This document shows positions 27,478 through 35,275 of a stretch of DNA of 64,000 nt, piece after piece. Position numbers and translations under genes: made by a program. This DNA is from UBA1731 sp045595285 (lineage in GTDB: Bacteria > Verrucomicrobiota > Kiritimatiellia > RFP12 > UBA1067), in assembly GCA_045595285.1 (NCBI GenBank), contig JAZOAC010000164.1, forward strand, positions 37,688 to 101,687, given 5' to 3'. The notes under the pieces were generated by a model that was not told where the DNA came from, searched no databases, and saw only the letters and a program-made list of their open reading frames with translations. Position 1 is the stretch's first letter. The number at the start of each line of letters is the position of its first letter.

Positions 27478-27506
27478 ATTATATCAAAGAGGCTCGTTAA
27501 AGACAA
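27478..27506 (-). promoter_or_regulatory. Promoter of tRNA-His
   Basis: TTGTCT (27506-27501), a 17-bp spacer and TATAAT (27483-27478), with TG before the -10, lie about 20 bp upstream of the tRNA. This is the best sigma-70-type promoter in the window. Confidence 0.7.
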
Positions 27507-27597
27507 TCCCCATTTTTCAGTTTTTTGGTCGCATTTACTTTGTCTTGTCACCGCATTCATGATTTCGACGAGAAATCGTAAACGAAGGCGACGAATA

Positions 27598-27606
27598 TGG
27601 TATAAT
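27598..27606 (+). promoter_or_regulatory. Extended -10 promoter of gyrA
   Basis: TGG-TATAAT with the box at 27601-27606; the -35 position (GTAAAC) is weak. The leader to the ATG at 27658 would be about 45 nt with only a weak AAGAG ribosome site. Confidence 0.5.
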
Positions 27607-27657
27607 CTGCAGTAATTATTTTTGAGCTTTACGACACATTAACAAAAGAGTTCCGAA

Positions 27658-30165
27658 ATGGCAGAAGAACAGAACGATCAGGTTGTTCCAGAGGAGGCTC
27701 CCGCCGCCGGCATCCTTGAAAACGTCAACATCGAAGACGAAATGGCCCGTGACTACATCGACTATTCGATGTCCGTCATCGTGGGCCGTGCGCTCCCCGA
27801 CGTGCGCGACGGCCTGAAGCCCGTACATCGCCGCTGCCTGTATGCGATGCACATGCTCAACAACACATGGAACTCGAAGCACCTCAAGAGCGCCCGAATC
27901 GTCGGCGACGTGATCGGCAAGTACCACCCGCACGGCGACACGGCGGTGTACGACACGATCGTGCGCATGGCGCAGGACTTCTCGCTCAGGTGCCCGCTCG
28001 TGGACGGCCACGGAAACTTCGGCTCCATCGACGGAGACCGCGCCGCCGCCATGCGCTACACCGAAGTGCGCATGCAGAAGATCACGGAGGAGATGCTCAA
28101 CGACCTCGAGAAGGAGACCGTCGACATGGTCCCCAACTACGACGAGACGACGAAGGAACCGTCCGTCCTCCCCGCAAAGCTTCCCAACCTGCTCCTTAAC
28201 GGATCGTCCGGCATCGCCGTGGGCATGGCCACGAACATCCCGCCGCACAACCTTGGCGAACTCTGCGACGGCATCACGCATTACGTGGACAACCCCGACT
28301 GCACGATTGACGACCTCATGCAGTTCGTGAAGGGTCCGGACTTTCCGACCGGCGCGCAGATCTGCGGCCACAACGGAATCTCCTCAATGTACAAGCTCGG
28401 CCGCGGACAGCTCCGCGTGCGCGGCAAGGCCGACATCGAGACGGAGAAGAACGGGCGCGAACGCATCGTCATCACTGAGATCCCCTACGCGGTGAACAAG
28501 CGCGAGATGATCATCCACATGGCGAACCACGTCAAGGAAAAGGTCATTGAAGGCATATCCGACATCCGCGACGAATCCAAGGCAGACGTCCGGATCGTCG
28601 TCGAACTCAAGCGCGACGCCGTTGGCCAGATCGTGCTGAACAACCTCTACAAGCACACGGAACTCCAGACGACGTTCGGAGCCATCATGCTCGCCATCGA
28701 CGGGGGCAGGCCCAAGATCCTCAACCTGAAGCAGTTCTTCAAGTGCTATACAGACCATCGCTTTGACGTCATAACGCGCCGCACGCGCTTCGAGCTCCGC
28801 AAGGCCGAGGCACGCAAGCACATCCTGGACGGATTGATCCTCGCGATCTCCAACCTGGACGAAGTCGTCAGGATAATCCGCGCATCCAAGAACCGCGAAG
28901 AGGCGAAGACCGCCCTCGTGGAGCGCTTCGGCTTCTCCGACGCCCAGGTGAACGCAATCCTCGAGATGCGCCTCTATCAGCTCACCGGGCTCGAGATGGA
29001 GAAGCTCCAGAACGAACTCGCCGAGCTCCTGGCGAAGATCGCCGACCTCAAGGCAATCCTTGCGGACGCAGGACGCGTCTACCAGATCATCAAGGACGAC
29101 CTCGCGTTCATCAAGGAGAAGTTCGCGGGCAGGAAGGATTCGGTGCGCCGCACGGAGATCATCGCGGACGAAAATGAAGTGTCCCTCAAGGATCTCATCG
29201 CCGACGAACCCTGCGTAATCACCCTTTCCAACCGCGGCTACGTCAAGCGCGTACCCCTCACGGAATACAAGGAGCAAAACCGCGGAGGGCGCGGCGTCAA
29301 GGGTGCGCAGATCAAGGAGGAGGACTTCCTCCGTCTCGTGTTCGTCGCAGAGACGCACGACTCGCTCATGTTCTTCACGAACACCGGCCGTCTTTTCCTC
29401 AAGGATGCGTATGAAATCCCCGAGGCGCCACGCACAAGCTTCGGCAAGCCTCTGGTGAACTTCCTCAGCCTCCAGGAGGGCGAGCAGGTTCTCCGGCTCC
29501 TGCCGATCCGCAGCTTTGACGGCGATATCGACGTGATGTTCGCCACGAAGAACGGCACCGTCAAAAAGACCCTTCTTGGCGACTTCAAGAACGTGAACCG
29601 CAGCGGCATCCGCGCCATCAACATCGAGGAAGGCGATGCGCTCGTGGAGGTGCGTCTCGTCAAGCCCGGCGAAGACGTTCTCATGATCACAAAGAACGGC
29701 ATCGGCACCCGCTTCAACTCGGACGAGATCAGGCGCATGGGCCGCACCGCGACAGGCGTTCGCGGCATCAAGCTCCGCTCGGACGATCAGGTGTGCTCGC
29801 TCGACGTTGTAGACGAGTCGAAGACGCTCCTCATCGCCACCGAAAACGGCTACGGCAAGCGCACGGAGTTCAATGCCTACGATCCCAAGCACCGCGGTGG
29901 AATGGGCGTCACCGCCATCAAGGGCGCCGACCGCAACGGCTTCGTGGTGTCCGCCCACGCCGTGGCTGACGATGAGTCCATCATCACCATCACGTCCGAC
30001 GGTCTCATGGTGCGCCAGCGCGTGAGCGACATCACTGTCGTCGGCCGCTCCGGGATGGGCGTTCGCCTTGTGCGACTCACCGAAGGCGCGAAGCTCGTGT
30101 CCGTATCGGTCGTCGAGGCAGACGAGGAACACTCTGCCGAGACTCAAGCTGAACCCGACGCGTAA
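27658..30165 (+). CDS. gyrA: DNA gyrase subunit A
   Basis: 835 residues, the usual length. It cuts and rejoins DNA with GyrB to introduce negative supercoils. Visible signatures are DYSMSVIVGRALPDVRDGLK, the HPHGDTAVYD quinolone-region segment with the wild-type-like Thr and Asp, the catalytic Tyr in AAAMRYTEVRM, and a C-terminal GyrA box (QNRGGRGVKG) followed by beta-pinwheel repeats (for example NRSGIRAI, RMGRTATGVRGIKL, HRGGMGV, RSGMGVRLVRL). The GyrA box shows it is gyrase rather than topoisomerase IV. gyrB is not next to it. The long antisense ORF on the other strand is a shadow of high-GC coding sequence. Confidence 0.97.
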   Translation: MAEEQNDQVVPEEAPAAGILENVNIEDEMARDYIDYSMSVIVGRALPDVRDGLKPVHRRCLYAMHMLNNTWNSKHLKSARIVGDVIGKYHPHGDTAVYDTIVRMAQDFSLRCPLVDGHGNFGSIDGDRAAAMRYTEVRMQKITEEMLNDLEKETVDMVPNYDETTKEPSVLPAKLPNLLLNGSSGIAVGMATNIPPHNLGELCDGITHYVDNPDCTIDDLMQFVKGPDFPTGAQICGHNGISSMYKLGRGQLRVRGKADIETEKNGRERIVITEIPYAVNKREMIIHMANHVKEKVIEGISDIRDESKADVRIVVELKRDAVGQIVLNNLYKHTELQTTFGAIMLAIDGGRPKILNLKQFFKCYTDHRFDVITRRTRFELRKAEARKHILDGLILAISNLDEVVRIIRASKNREEAKTALVERFGFSDAQVNAILEMRLYQLTGLEMEKLQNELAELLAKIADLKAILADAGRVYQIIKDDLAFIKEKFAGRKDSVRRTEIIADENEVSLKDLIADEPCVITLSNRGYVKRVPLTEYKEQNRGGRGVKGAQIKEEDFLRLVFVAETHDSLMFFTNTGRLFLKDAYEIPEAPRTSFGKPLVNFLSLQEGEQVLRLLPIRSFDGDIDVMFATKNGTVKKTLLGDFKNVNRSGIRAINIEEGDALVEVRLVKPGEDVLMITKNGIGTRFNSDEIRRMGRTATGVRGIKLRSDDQVCSLDVVDESKTLLIATENGYGKRTEFNAYDPKHRGGMGVTAIKGADRNGFVVSAHAVADDESIITITSDGLMVRQRVSDITVVGRSGMGVRLVRLTEGAKLVSVSVVEADEEHSAETQAEPDA

Positions 30166-30365
30166 TGCGGTCTATCGCCGCACCCGTCCTGTTCCATTCC
30201 CGAAGACAAGCGTCTCCACTTCCCGGATGGTGCAAGGTTGGGGTCGTGCCCGTTCAAATGCAATCCGTTCCAACACCATCAAAGGCGGGATTCCGGAATT
30301 TGAGGTGCAGGATCAAATTGCGATTATGCGCCTGACGATATGGTGCGTAGCGGACAGCTACAACA
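30166..30365. other. Convergent gap between gyrA and TPR gene, no feature seen
   Basis: About 200 bp between two convergent stops. A weak GC-rich palindrome lies just after gyrA (TGCGG...CCGCA) without a T run. No supported gene. Confidence 0.4.
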
Positions 30366-32162
30366 TCACTCTTCGTCCTCTTCGCCGAAGAGTTCCTTGA
30401 GGACGGTCTCGTAGCCCTTGGCCTTGAGCGAATCGCCCTTTGCGCGACAGACGTCCGCCAATGCCCTGTAGGCCTTGGCGCGGGCCTTCATCCCCTGCGC
30501 ACCGGCATTGCGCGCGATTGCGTCCGCAAGGGTCTTCTCCGCGGCGTCAAACTCGCCTTTGCGGAACTCCAGAAGGCCCAAGGCAAGCGCGGCGGCCGCT
30601 CCCTCATCGGTTTCGGCCCTCACGGACATCGCCCTGCGGTATGCGGCTATCGCCTCATCAGAACGCGACAGACCTTCAAGGGCCTGTCCCTCCCGAGCGG
30701 CGGCGACCTGCATGAAAGCGGGATCCCGCGAACGCTTCGCCAAAGCCTGCGCACCTTTCAGGACCGCATCCCACTCCGAATGCTCGGAAAGCAGCTTCAC
30801 CACGGCGGCAAGATGCGCCGCCGCCATGCGGTCCGCCGCACCTGTCACCATGAGTTTTGAATAGCGTCTGGCCGCTTCGGCCGCTTTCCCGGAACGCGCC
30901 TCGAAATCGGCTATGAGCAGGTTCGCCTCCCGCGTCTGGTCGAGAGTGAGACCAAGCTTGAGCGCTTCTTCAAGACGCGATGCGCCCTCAACGTCGTGTC
31001 CAAGGCGCATGGCGGCGACACCCTTCCAGTAGAGAGCCTCGCTTCTGCGCGGCAGGTCAGGGAAACGCTTCAGCGCCTCTTCAAGCGCAAGCTCACCCGC
31101 ATTCCAGTTCCCGGCGCGCAGATCGGCCAGGGCATTCGCGAACAGCGCCTCTCCGGCGGCGGGATCGTTCGGCCATTTCATCGCAATGCGACGGTATTCG
31201 GCGCGGGCCTCGTCGAGCGCGCCGGCCTTCTCGTGCGCCCAGGCCAGACGCAGCGCGTCCGACGCAGCCCCCGTGGCCGCCGCCGCAAGCTTTGCCGCCT
31301 GCACCGCAGCCTGCATGTCGCCCTTCTTCACGGCCGCATCGAAGCGGGCGCGCTGGACAGGCAATTCCGCAGATGCGCGATAGCGGCCCTTCGGATGCGC
31401 TTCAAGATACCTGTCGAGCTCGGTAAGCCCCTGCTCCTTCCGGTCCAGCGCAATCAGGGAAGAGGCGCGAAGATAGAAAAGGTCGTCCTCCATGCTTTCA
31501 CCGCATGCGCTCATGCACTCGGTGTAACGTCCGGCGAGGAACGCACTCCAGGCATAGGGAACGGTGGCGGCCTTTGCCCTTGCTCCGTCCGGGCTTGACT
31601 TCCGCAGCCGTCCGAAGAGTATTGCGGCCTCGTTCCAGCGCCTGTCGCCGTATGCGAGAGTCGCAGCGGCATAGAGAGCCTCCTCCGCCACAGACTTCTC
31701 CGAAGACAGAGACAGGTCGAGGAAGACTCCCGTTGCCTCGCGGCGTTCAGCCGGCTTGTCGCTCTTCGCAAGGATGAGAGCGCGCTTCAGACGCGAAAAG
31801 GACGCGTATCTGCCATCCGGATCAGTCTGCTCGCATTTGAGGAACAGCGAAGCGTCATTGCGCGCACAGGCAAGCCTGTACATGGCGACGGCACGCATGG
31901 ATGCCGGGATGTCGCGGAGAATCAGCGAATCATATGCCGCCAAAGCCTCCTTCTCCCGTCCCAGCATGCGGTCGCACTCTGCGATGCGGAACGACACATC
32001 GTCAGACGAGACGGTCCGCTCGCCCTTGAGCGCATTGTATTCCGCAGCCGCATCGGCATACATTCCCTTGGCGAACATCTTGTCAGCCATCTGCAGACGG
32101 TCGGACGGCGCAAGCGCAAGCGTCGCAGCGAACAGAAGTTTACATGGCAGGACCGGCATCAT
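30366..32162 (-). CDS. Secreted TPR-repeat protein
   Basis: 598 residues with a short signal-like start (LPCKLLFAATLALA). The rest is a long run of helical tetratricopeptide repeats of about 34 residues, for example MADKMFAKGMYADAAAEYNA, AILFGRLRKSSPDG, AHEKAGALDEARAEYRRIAM, and a last YRALADVCRAKGDSLKAKGY. It ends with an acidic tail (EEDEE). It is probably an exported scaffold, possibly of an envelope complex such as the Bam/Tol-Pal or YfgC/YbgF types; partners are not visible. It is third in an operon with the cupin and the rRNA methyltransferase, 12 nt after the latter. Confidence 0.8.
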   Translation of the reverse strand: MMPVLPCKLLFAATLALAPSDRLQMADKMFAKGMYADAAAEYNALKGERTVSSDDVSFRIAECDRMLGREKEALAAYDSLILRDIPASMRAVAMYRLACARNDASLFLKCEQTDPDGRYASFSRLKRALILAKSDKPAERREATGVFLDLSLSSEKSVAEEALYAAATLAYGDRRWNEAAILFGRLRKSSPDGARAKAATVPYAWSAFLAGRYTECMSACGESMEDDLFYLRASSLIALDRKEQGLTELDRYLEAHPKGRYRASAELPVQRARFDAAVKKGDMQAAVQAAKLAAAATGAASDALRLAWAHEKAGALDEARAEYRRIAMKWPNDPAAGEALFANALADLRAGNWNAGELALEEALKRFPDLPRRSEALYWKGVAAMRLGHDVEGASRLEEALKLGLTLDQTREANLLIADFEARSGKAAEAARRYSKLMVTGAADRMAAAHLAAVVKLLSEHSEWDAVLKGAQALAKRSRDPAFMQVAAAREGQALEGLSRSDEAIAAYRRAMSVRAETDEGAAAALALGLLEFRKGEFDAAEKTLADAIARNAGAQGMKARAKAYRALADVCRAKGDSLKAKGYETVLKELFGEEDEE

Positions 32163-32174
32163 GGTTTGCTAACG

Positions 32175-33404
32175 TTATTTTTCAAGTTCAACAAGTGTCT
32201 CGAAACGGGCGGTGCGCGGAAACATGTCGAACAGGCGCACGCGCTTTATCCGGTAGGTTTTGACGATGGACTGAAGGTCGCGCGCGAGCGTCGCCGGATC
32301 GCAGGACACGTAGAACAGCCGCCTGGCCTTCGAGTTCGCCAGAAACGGCGGGACATTGCGTTCCATCCCGCCACGCGGCGGATCGACGATCACCGTCGTC
32401 CGGTCGCCTATGCGGATCCGCTGAAGACTGCCGCCCACGCGTTCGCAGAAGAAATTCGCGGCGATTCCGGCGGACTTGGCGTTGGCTTTCGCGGCGACGA
32501 CGGCCTTCCGGCCGCTTTCAACCCCGACAATGCGGGGCTGGCAGGGCAAGCCTCTTCCCCTTACGCCGTTCACGCAAGACAGCCCGAACACGCCCACTCC
32601 GCTGTACAGGTCTACGACGTCTGGCGAGGACTCGACCCCGTCCGCATAGGAATCCACCACTGCCTTCACCAGCTTTTCGCCGATCTCAGGGTTCACCTGG
32701 TAGAAACCGTCCGCAGACACGTTGAATCTGATTCCGCAGGTGCGCTCGACAAGCTCCATCCCCTCCGGAGCCTTGCCGAGCCACCAACGCACGCCGTCGT
32801 CAAGCGTCCAGCGAATGGTCACTGCAGAGCGTTCGCGGGCCTCGCGGCGGATGTTGCGGGAGCCCTGCGTGAGCATCGAAAGCACCCCTGCGCGGATGGA
32901 CGGAAGCGCCGCGTTTATCTCCTTGCAGGCGAGAGGATCGTACTCGACGTCTATCACGTCATGCGAAAACTCGCGCCGGTAGCCGATAAGCCATCTGCCG
33001 CCGATCTGCTGGATATGGTATGTCACCTTGTTGCGGTAATTGGAGCTTTTCCCTGCAACGACCTCGATGTGCGTATAGGACTGCCCTATACGCTCAAGGA
33101 AATTGCCGAGCTGTTCCTCCTTGAAGCGCAGTTCGGCGGCGTAGTTCACGTCGGCATACACCATCCCAGGAACGGCCGGCGATGAGGCTGGACGCGGCTC
33201 TTCAGGACGGCGAGTGCGGTCCGGAGACGCCTCGACAAGCTCGACGCAGCGGGCGCGGACGAAACTCTTCTTCTGTTCCGTCAGCTCCGCCCTGACGGTC
33301 TCTCCGGCAAAGACCCCGGGGACGAAGCACACGCGTCCATCCCCGAGACGGCCCAGTCCATCGCCGCCGTAAACGTTTTTCTCTATCTTCAGGGTGACAG
33401 TCAT
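32175..33404 (-). CDS. 23S rRNA (uracil-C5)-methyltransferase, RlmD/RlmCD family
   Basis: 409 residues. An N-terminal TRAM domain (IEKNVYGGDGLGRLGDGRVC) is followed by a SAM-dependent methyltransferase domain. The latter has DLYSGVGVFGLSCVNG, a VDPPRGG motif and YVSCDPATLARDL with the nucleophilic Cys. It transfers a methyl group from SAM to C5 of a uridine in 23S rRNA. The cysteines that hold the 4Fe-4S cluster in E. coli RlmD are missing (VPGMVYADVNY in place of the usual CPGCxYQHxxY), as in cluster-free relatives. Which uridine it modifies cannot be told. It lies between the cupin and TPR genes. Confidence 0.9.
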   Translation of the reverse strand: MTVTLKIEKNVYGGDGLGRLGDGRVCFVPGVFAGETVRAELTEQKKSFVRARCVELVEASPDRTRRPEEPRPASSPAVPGMVYADVNYAAELRFKEEQLGNFLERIGQSYTHIEVVAGKSSNYRNKVTYHIQQIGGRWLIGYRREFSHDVIDVEYDPLACKEINAALPSIRAGVLSMLTQGSRNIRREARERSAVTIRWTLDDGVRWWLGKAPEGMELVERTCGIRFNVSADGFYQVNPEIGEKLVKAVVDSYADGVESSPDVVDLYSGVGVFGLSCVNGVRGRGLPCQPRIVGVESGRKAVVAAKANAKSAGIAANFFCERVGGSLQRIRIGDRTTVIVDPPRGGMERNVPPFLANSKARRLFYVSCDPATLARDLQSIVKTYRIKRVRLFDMFPRTARFETLVELEK

Positions 33405-33411
33405 TGGAGCG

Positions 33412-33717
33412 TCAGCTCTTGATGATAAGCGCCATGAACGTGAGATCCGTGTCGCCGGTGTTCACGAGACCATGCGATGAACCGTCAGGCGTCCATGTTG
33501 AATCGCCAGCCTTCACCATGCGGGTCACGCCGTTGTCGTTGTACTCGCCTTCGCCGGAGAGGATGTAGTACGACTCGCTGTCGCCTACATGCTGGTGATA
33601 CGGAACCGCGGCCTTCGGCGGCACTACGACCCTGGCATAGAGACCGAGCTTGTCACCATACTCGGCCGGTCCCAGAATCTTCTCAAGAGTGAAATCCCCC
33701 ATCTTTACGACTTCCAT
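33412..33717 (-). CDS. Single-domain cupin protein
   Basis: 101 residues of a cupin_2 barrel. Motif 1 is seen as VPYHQHVGDSESYYILSGEGE and motif 2 as PDGSSHGLVNTGD, giving the usual His-His-Glu plus His metal ligands. Small cupins of this type bind sugars, small acids or act as epimerases/dioxygenases; the substrate is open. There is no signal peptide. First gene of the operon with the rRNA methyltransferase and the TPR protein, driven by the promoter at 33862-33890. Confidence 0.85.
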   Translation of the reverse strand: MEVVKMGDFTLEKILGPAEYGDKLGLYARVVVPPKAAVPYHQHVGDSESYYILSGEGEYNDNGVTRMVKAGDSTWTPDGSSHGLVNTGDTDLTFMALIIKS

Positions 33718-33861
33718 TTCTACTTTCCTTTCTTTCGTTTTGTTTTCAAGTCAATTCACGGAACACGACTTCTCCGAAACCTTTCGCACAAGTCGATCCT
33801 GTGCGCATATTGTCGCAGAACATCGCTTCTTCGCCATTTCAGCTGTCTGAATTCGCCCGCA

Positions 33862-33890
33862 AGTATACCACAATCGCCCTTTCCCCTCAA
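33862..33890 (-). promoter_or_regulatory. Promoter of the cupin operon
   Basis: TTGAGG (33890-33885), a 17-bp spacer and TATACT (33867-33862) on the minus strand, about 145 bp before the cupin ATG. The leader has no riboswitch-like structure that I can recognise. Confidence 0.5.
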
Positions 33891-33934
33891 TCGCACTATT
33901 GAGATGGCCGTCAGGGGAAAGTCAGGGCGTCAGG

Positions 33935-35242
33935 TCAGGAAACGAAGTCGTATGCGCCCGTAACCTTCATCGATTCATCGTCCGCAGTGACATAGACAAT
34001 CTTATATGAACCACCCCCGGGGGCGACAGAAAGCACAACGTGTCCCGCATTGAACGACTCCTTCGCGATATCGTCCAGAAAGGCATTCCCCTCATCCTCG
34101 AAACGGCGGAGCGGAGAGAACACTCCTCCTGCGATGAGTCTGGGGCCGGGATACGACTTCCGGCTCGACATGCGCTCAAGCGTGTCTGCGGTAAGGTGCA
34201 GTTGGTCCCAAATGCATGTGGTCCACACCTGCGGACGCAACGCGGACACGAGTTCATCGGGCATGCACTTGTAGCCGTGATGATTCACTTTCGCCACATT
34301 GACCGGATCGAGTTCCTTCGCGAATTCCTTCTCGATATTGCGGATTGTCCCGTCAGGAAGTCTGACATTGTCGGAAAAATCGCCTGCTGTGTAGAAGCGG
34401 AAAGCCCCGTACTCAACCATGAGCCCAAGGCACATGCCGTTCTCGTTCAACCGTTTCGCGTCATGCACTTCGACATACAGATCGCGGATTGATCCGTCCC
34501 TGCACAGTATCTTGCCGTTCGCCGCAATGTTGGTAATCTTAAATTGCGGATACGCCGCCGCGTTGCGAAGCATTGCAACCTGGTTCACCGCACCGACATC
34601 GAACTTCTTCATCTTCAGGCCGTCACGTTCGATAAGATGATCGAACACCTTGCGGATATGCGAATAGCACCTCGTGTCGCAGCATTCGTTGGGAATCGGC
34701 TCGTTGAAATCCGGCCAACCCCTGTCAAAGCACTTCTTGAACTTGAGGGTGTCCGCCGCCAGAAGAAACCCGTTGAGCGAAAGCCTGCCGCCCCTCCATT
34801 CCCGGACGCCCATCCCCCAGTCTTCCATGCCGCCGTGGTCGGAATGGTGATGGGAAAGCATCATGTAGTCCACGTCCTTGCCGTGCGGATTGACGCGCTG
34901 AACGTAACGCGCGACCCACTCGCCCGCGTCGCGCTTTCCGTCAGGAAGCACCCACACGGCCTTCTTTCCCCGGCGGATGGCAGGATGGTCTCCGCAGTCG
35001 AGAAGCATCGTCGTCCCGTCCGGGAATATCCAGAACAAACTTTCACCGACTCCTGTGTAGATGAAGTGTACCTGCAGTTCACCCGTCTTCCACGGAGGAA
35101 GCTTCCTGCCCGTCAGCTCATGCCCTGATCCATCCGGAACGCCCTTGCAAGGCGCCTTCCCCGCTGCTGCGCCCGCCCGTCCGACAACCCCTGCGAAGGA
35201 CGCCGTGGCGACCGCCTTGATGAAATCCCTTCTGCTGCCCAT
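33935..35242 (-). CDS. Tat-exported metallo-beta-lactamase-fold hydrolase
   Basis: 435 residues with a Tat signal (SRRDFIKAVATASFAG). The MBL-fold motif is MMLSHHHSDHGG, with TTMLLDCGDHPA before it and a later KVNHHG segment, as in ComEC C-terminal and related exported hydrolases. It binds two metals and probably hydrolyses a phosphodiester, lactone or thioester; the substrate is not known. It is the last gene of the three-gene unit 41930-33935 and follows a glycoside hydrolase-like gene by 33 nt, so a carbohydrate-linked ester or lactone is plausible. Confidence 0.8.
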   Translation of the reverse strand: MGSRRDFIKAVATASFAGVVGRAGAAAGKAPCKGVPDGSGHELTGRKLPPWKTGELQVHFIYTGVGESLFWIFPDGTTMLLDCGDHPAIRRGKKAVWVLPDGKRDAGEWVARYVQRVNPHGKDVDYMMLSHHHSDHGGMEDWGMGVREWRGGRLSLNGFLLAADTLKFKKCFDRGWPDFNEPIPNECCDTRCYSHIRKVFDHLIERDGLKMKKFDVGAVNQVAMLRNAAAYPQFKITNIAANGKILCRDGSIRDLYVEVHDAKRLNENGMCLGLMVEYGAFRFYTAGDFSDNVRLPDGTIRNIEKEFAKELDPVNVAKVNHHGYKCMPDELVSALRPQVWTTCIWDQLHLTADTLERMSSRKSYPGPRLIAGGVFSPLRRFEDEGNAFLDDIAKESFNAGHVVLSVAPGGGSYKIVYVTADDESMKVTGAYDFVS

Positions 35243-35275
35243 TTCCTCCTCCTTCCTTGATGGTCTTCCTGAACA

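Noticed and set aside
28384..30147. Long minus-strand ORF opposite gyrA
   Set aside because: gyrA is certain, and the antisense frame has the typical Val/Asp/Glu/Ala-rich shadow composition.
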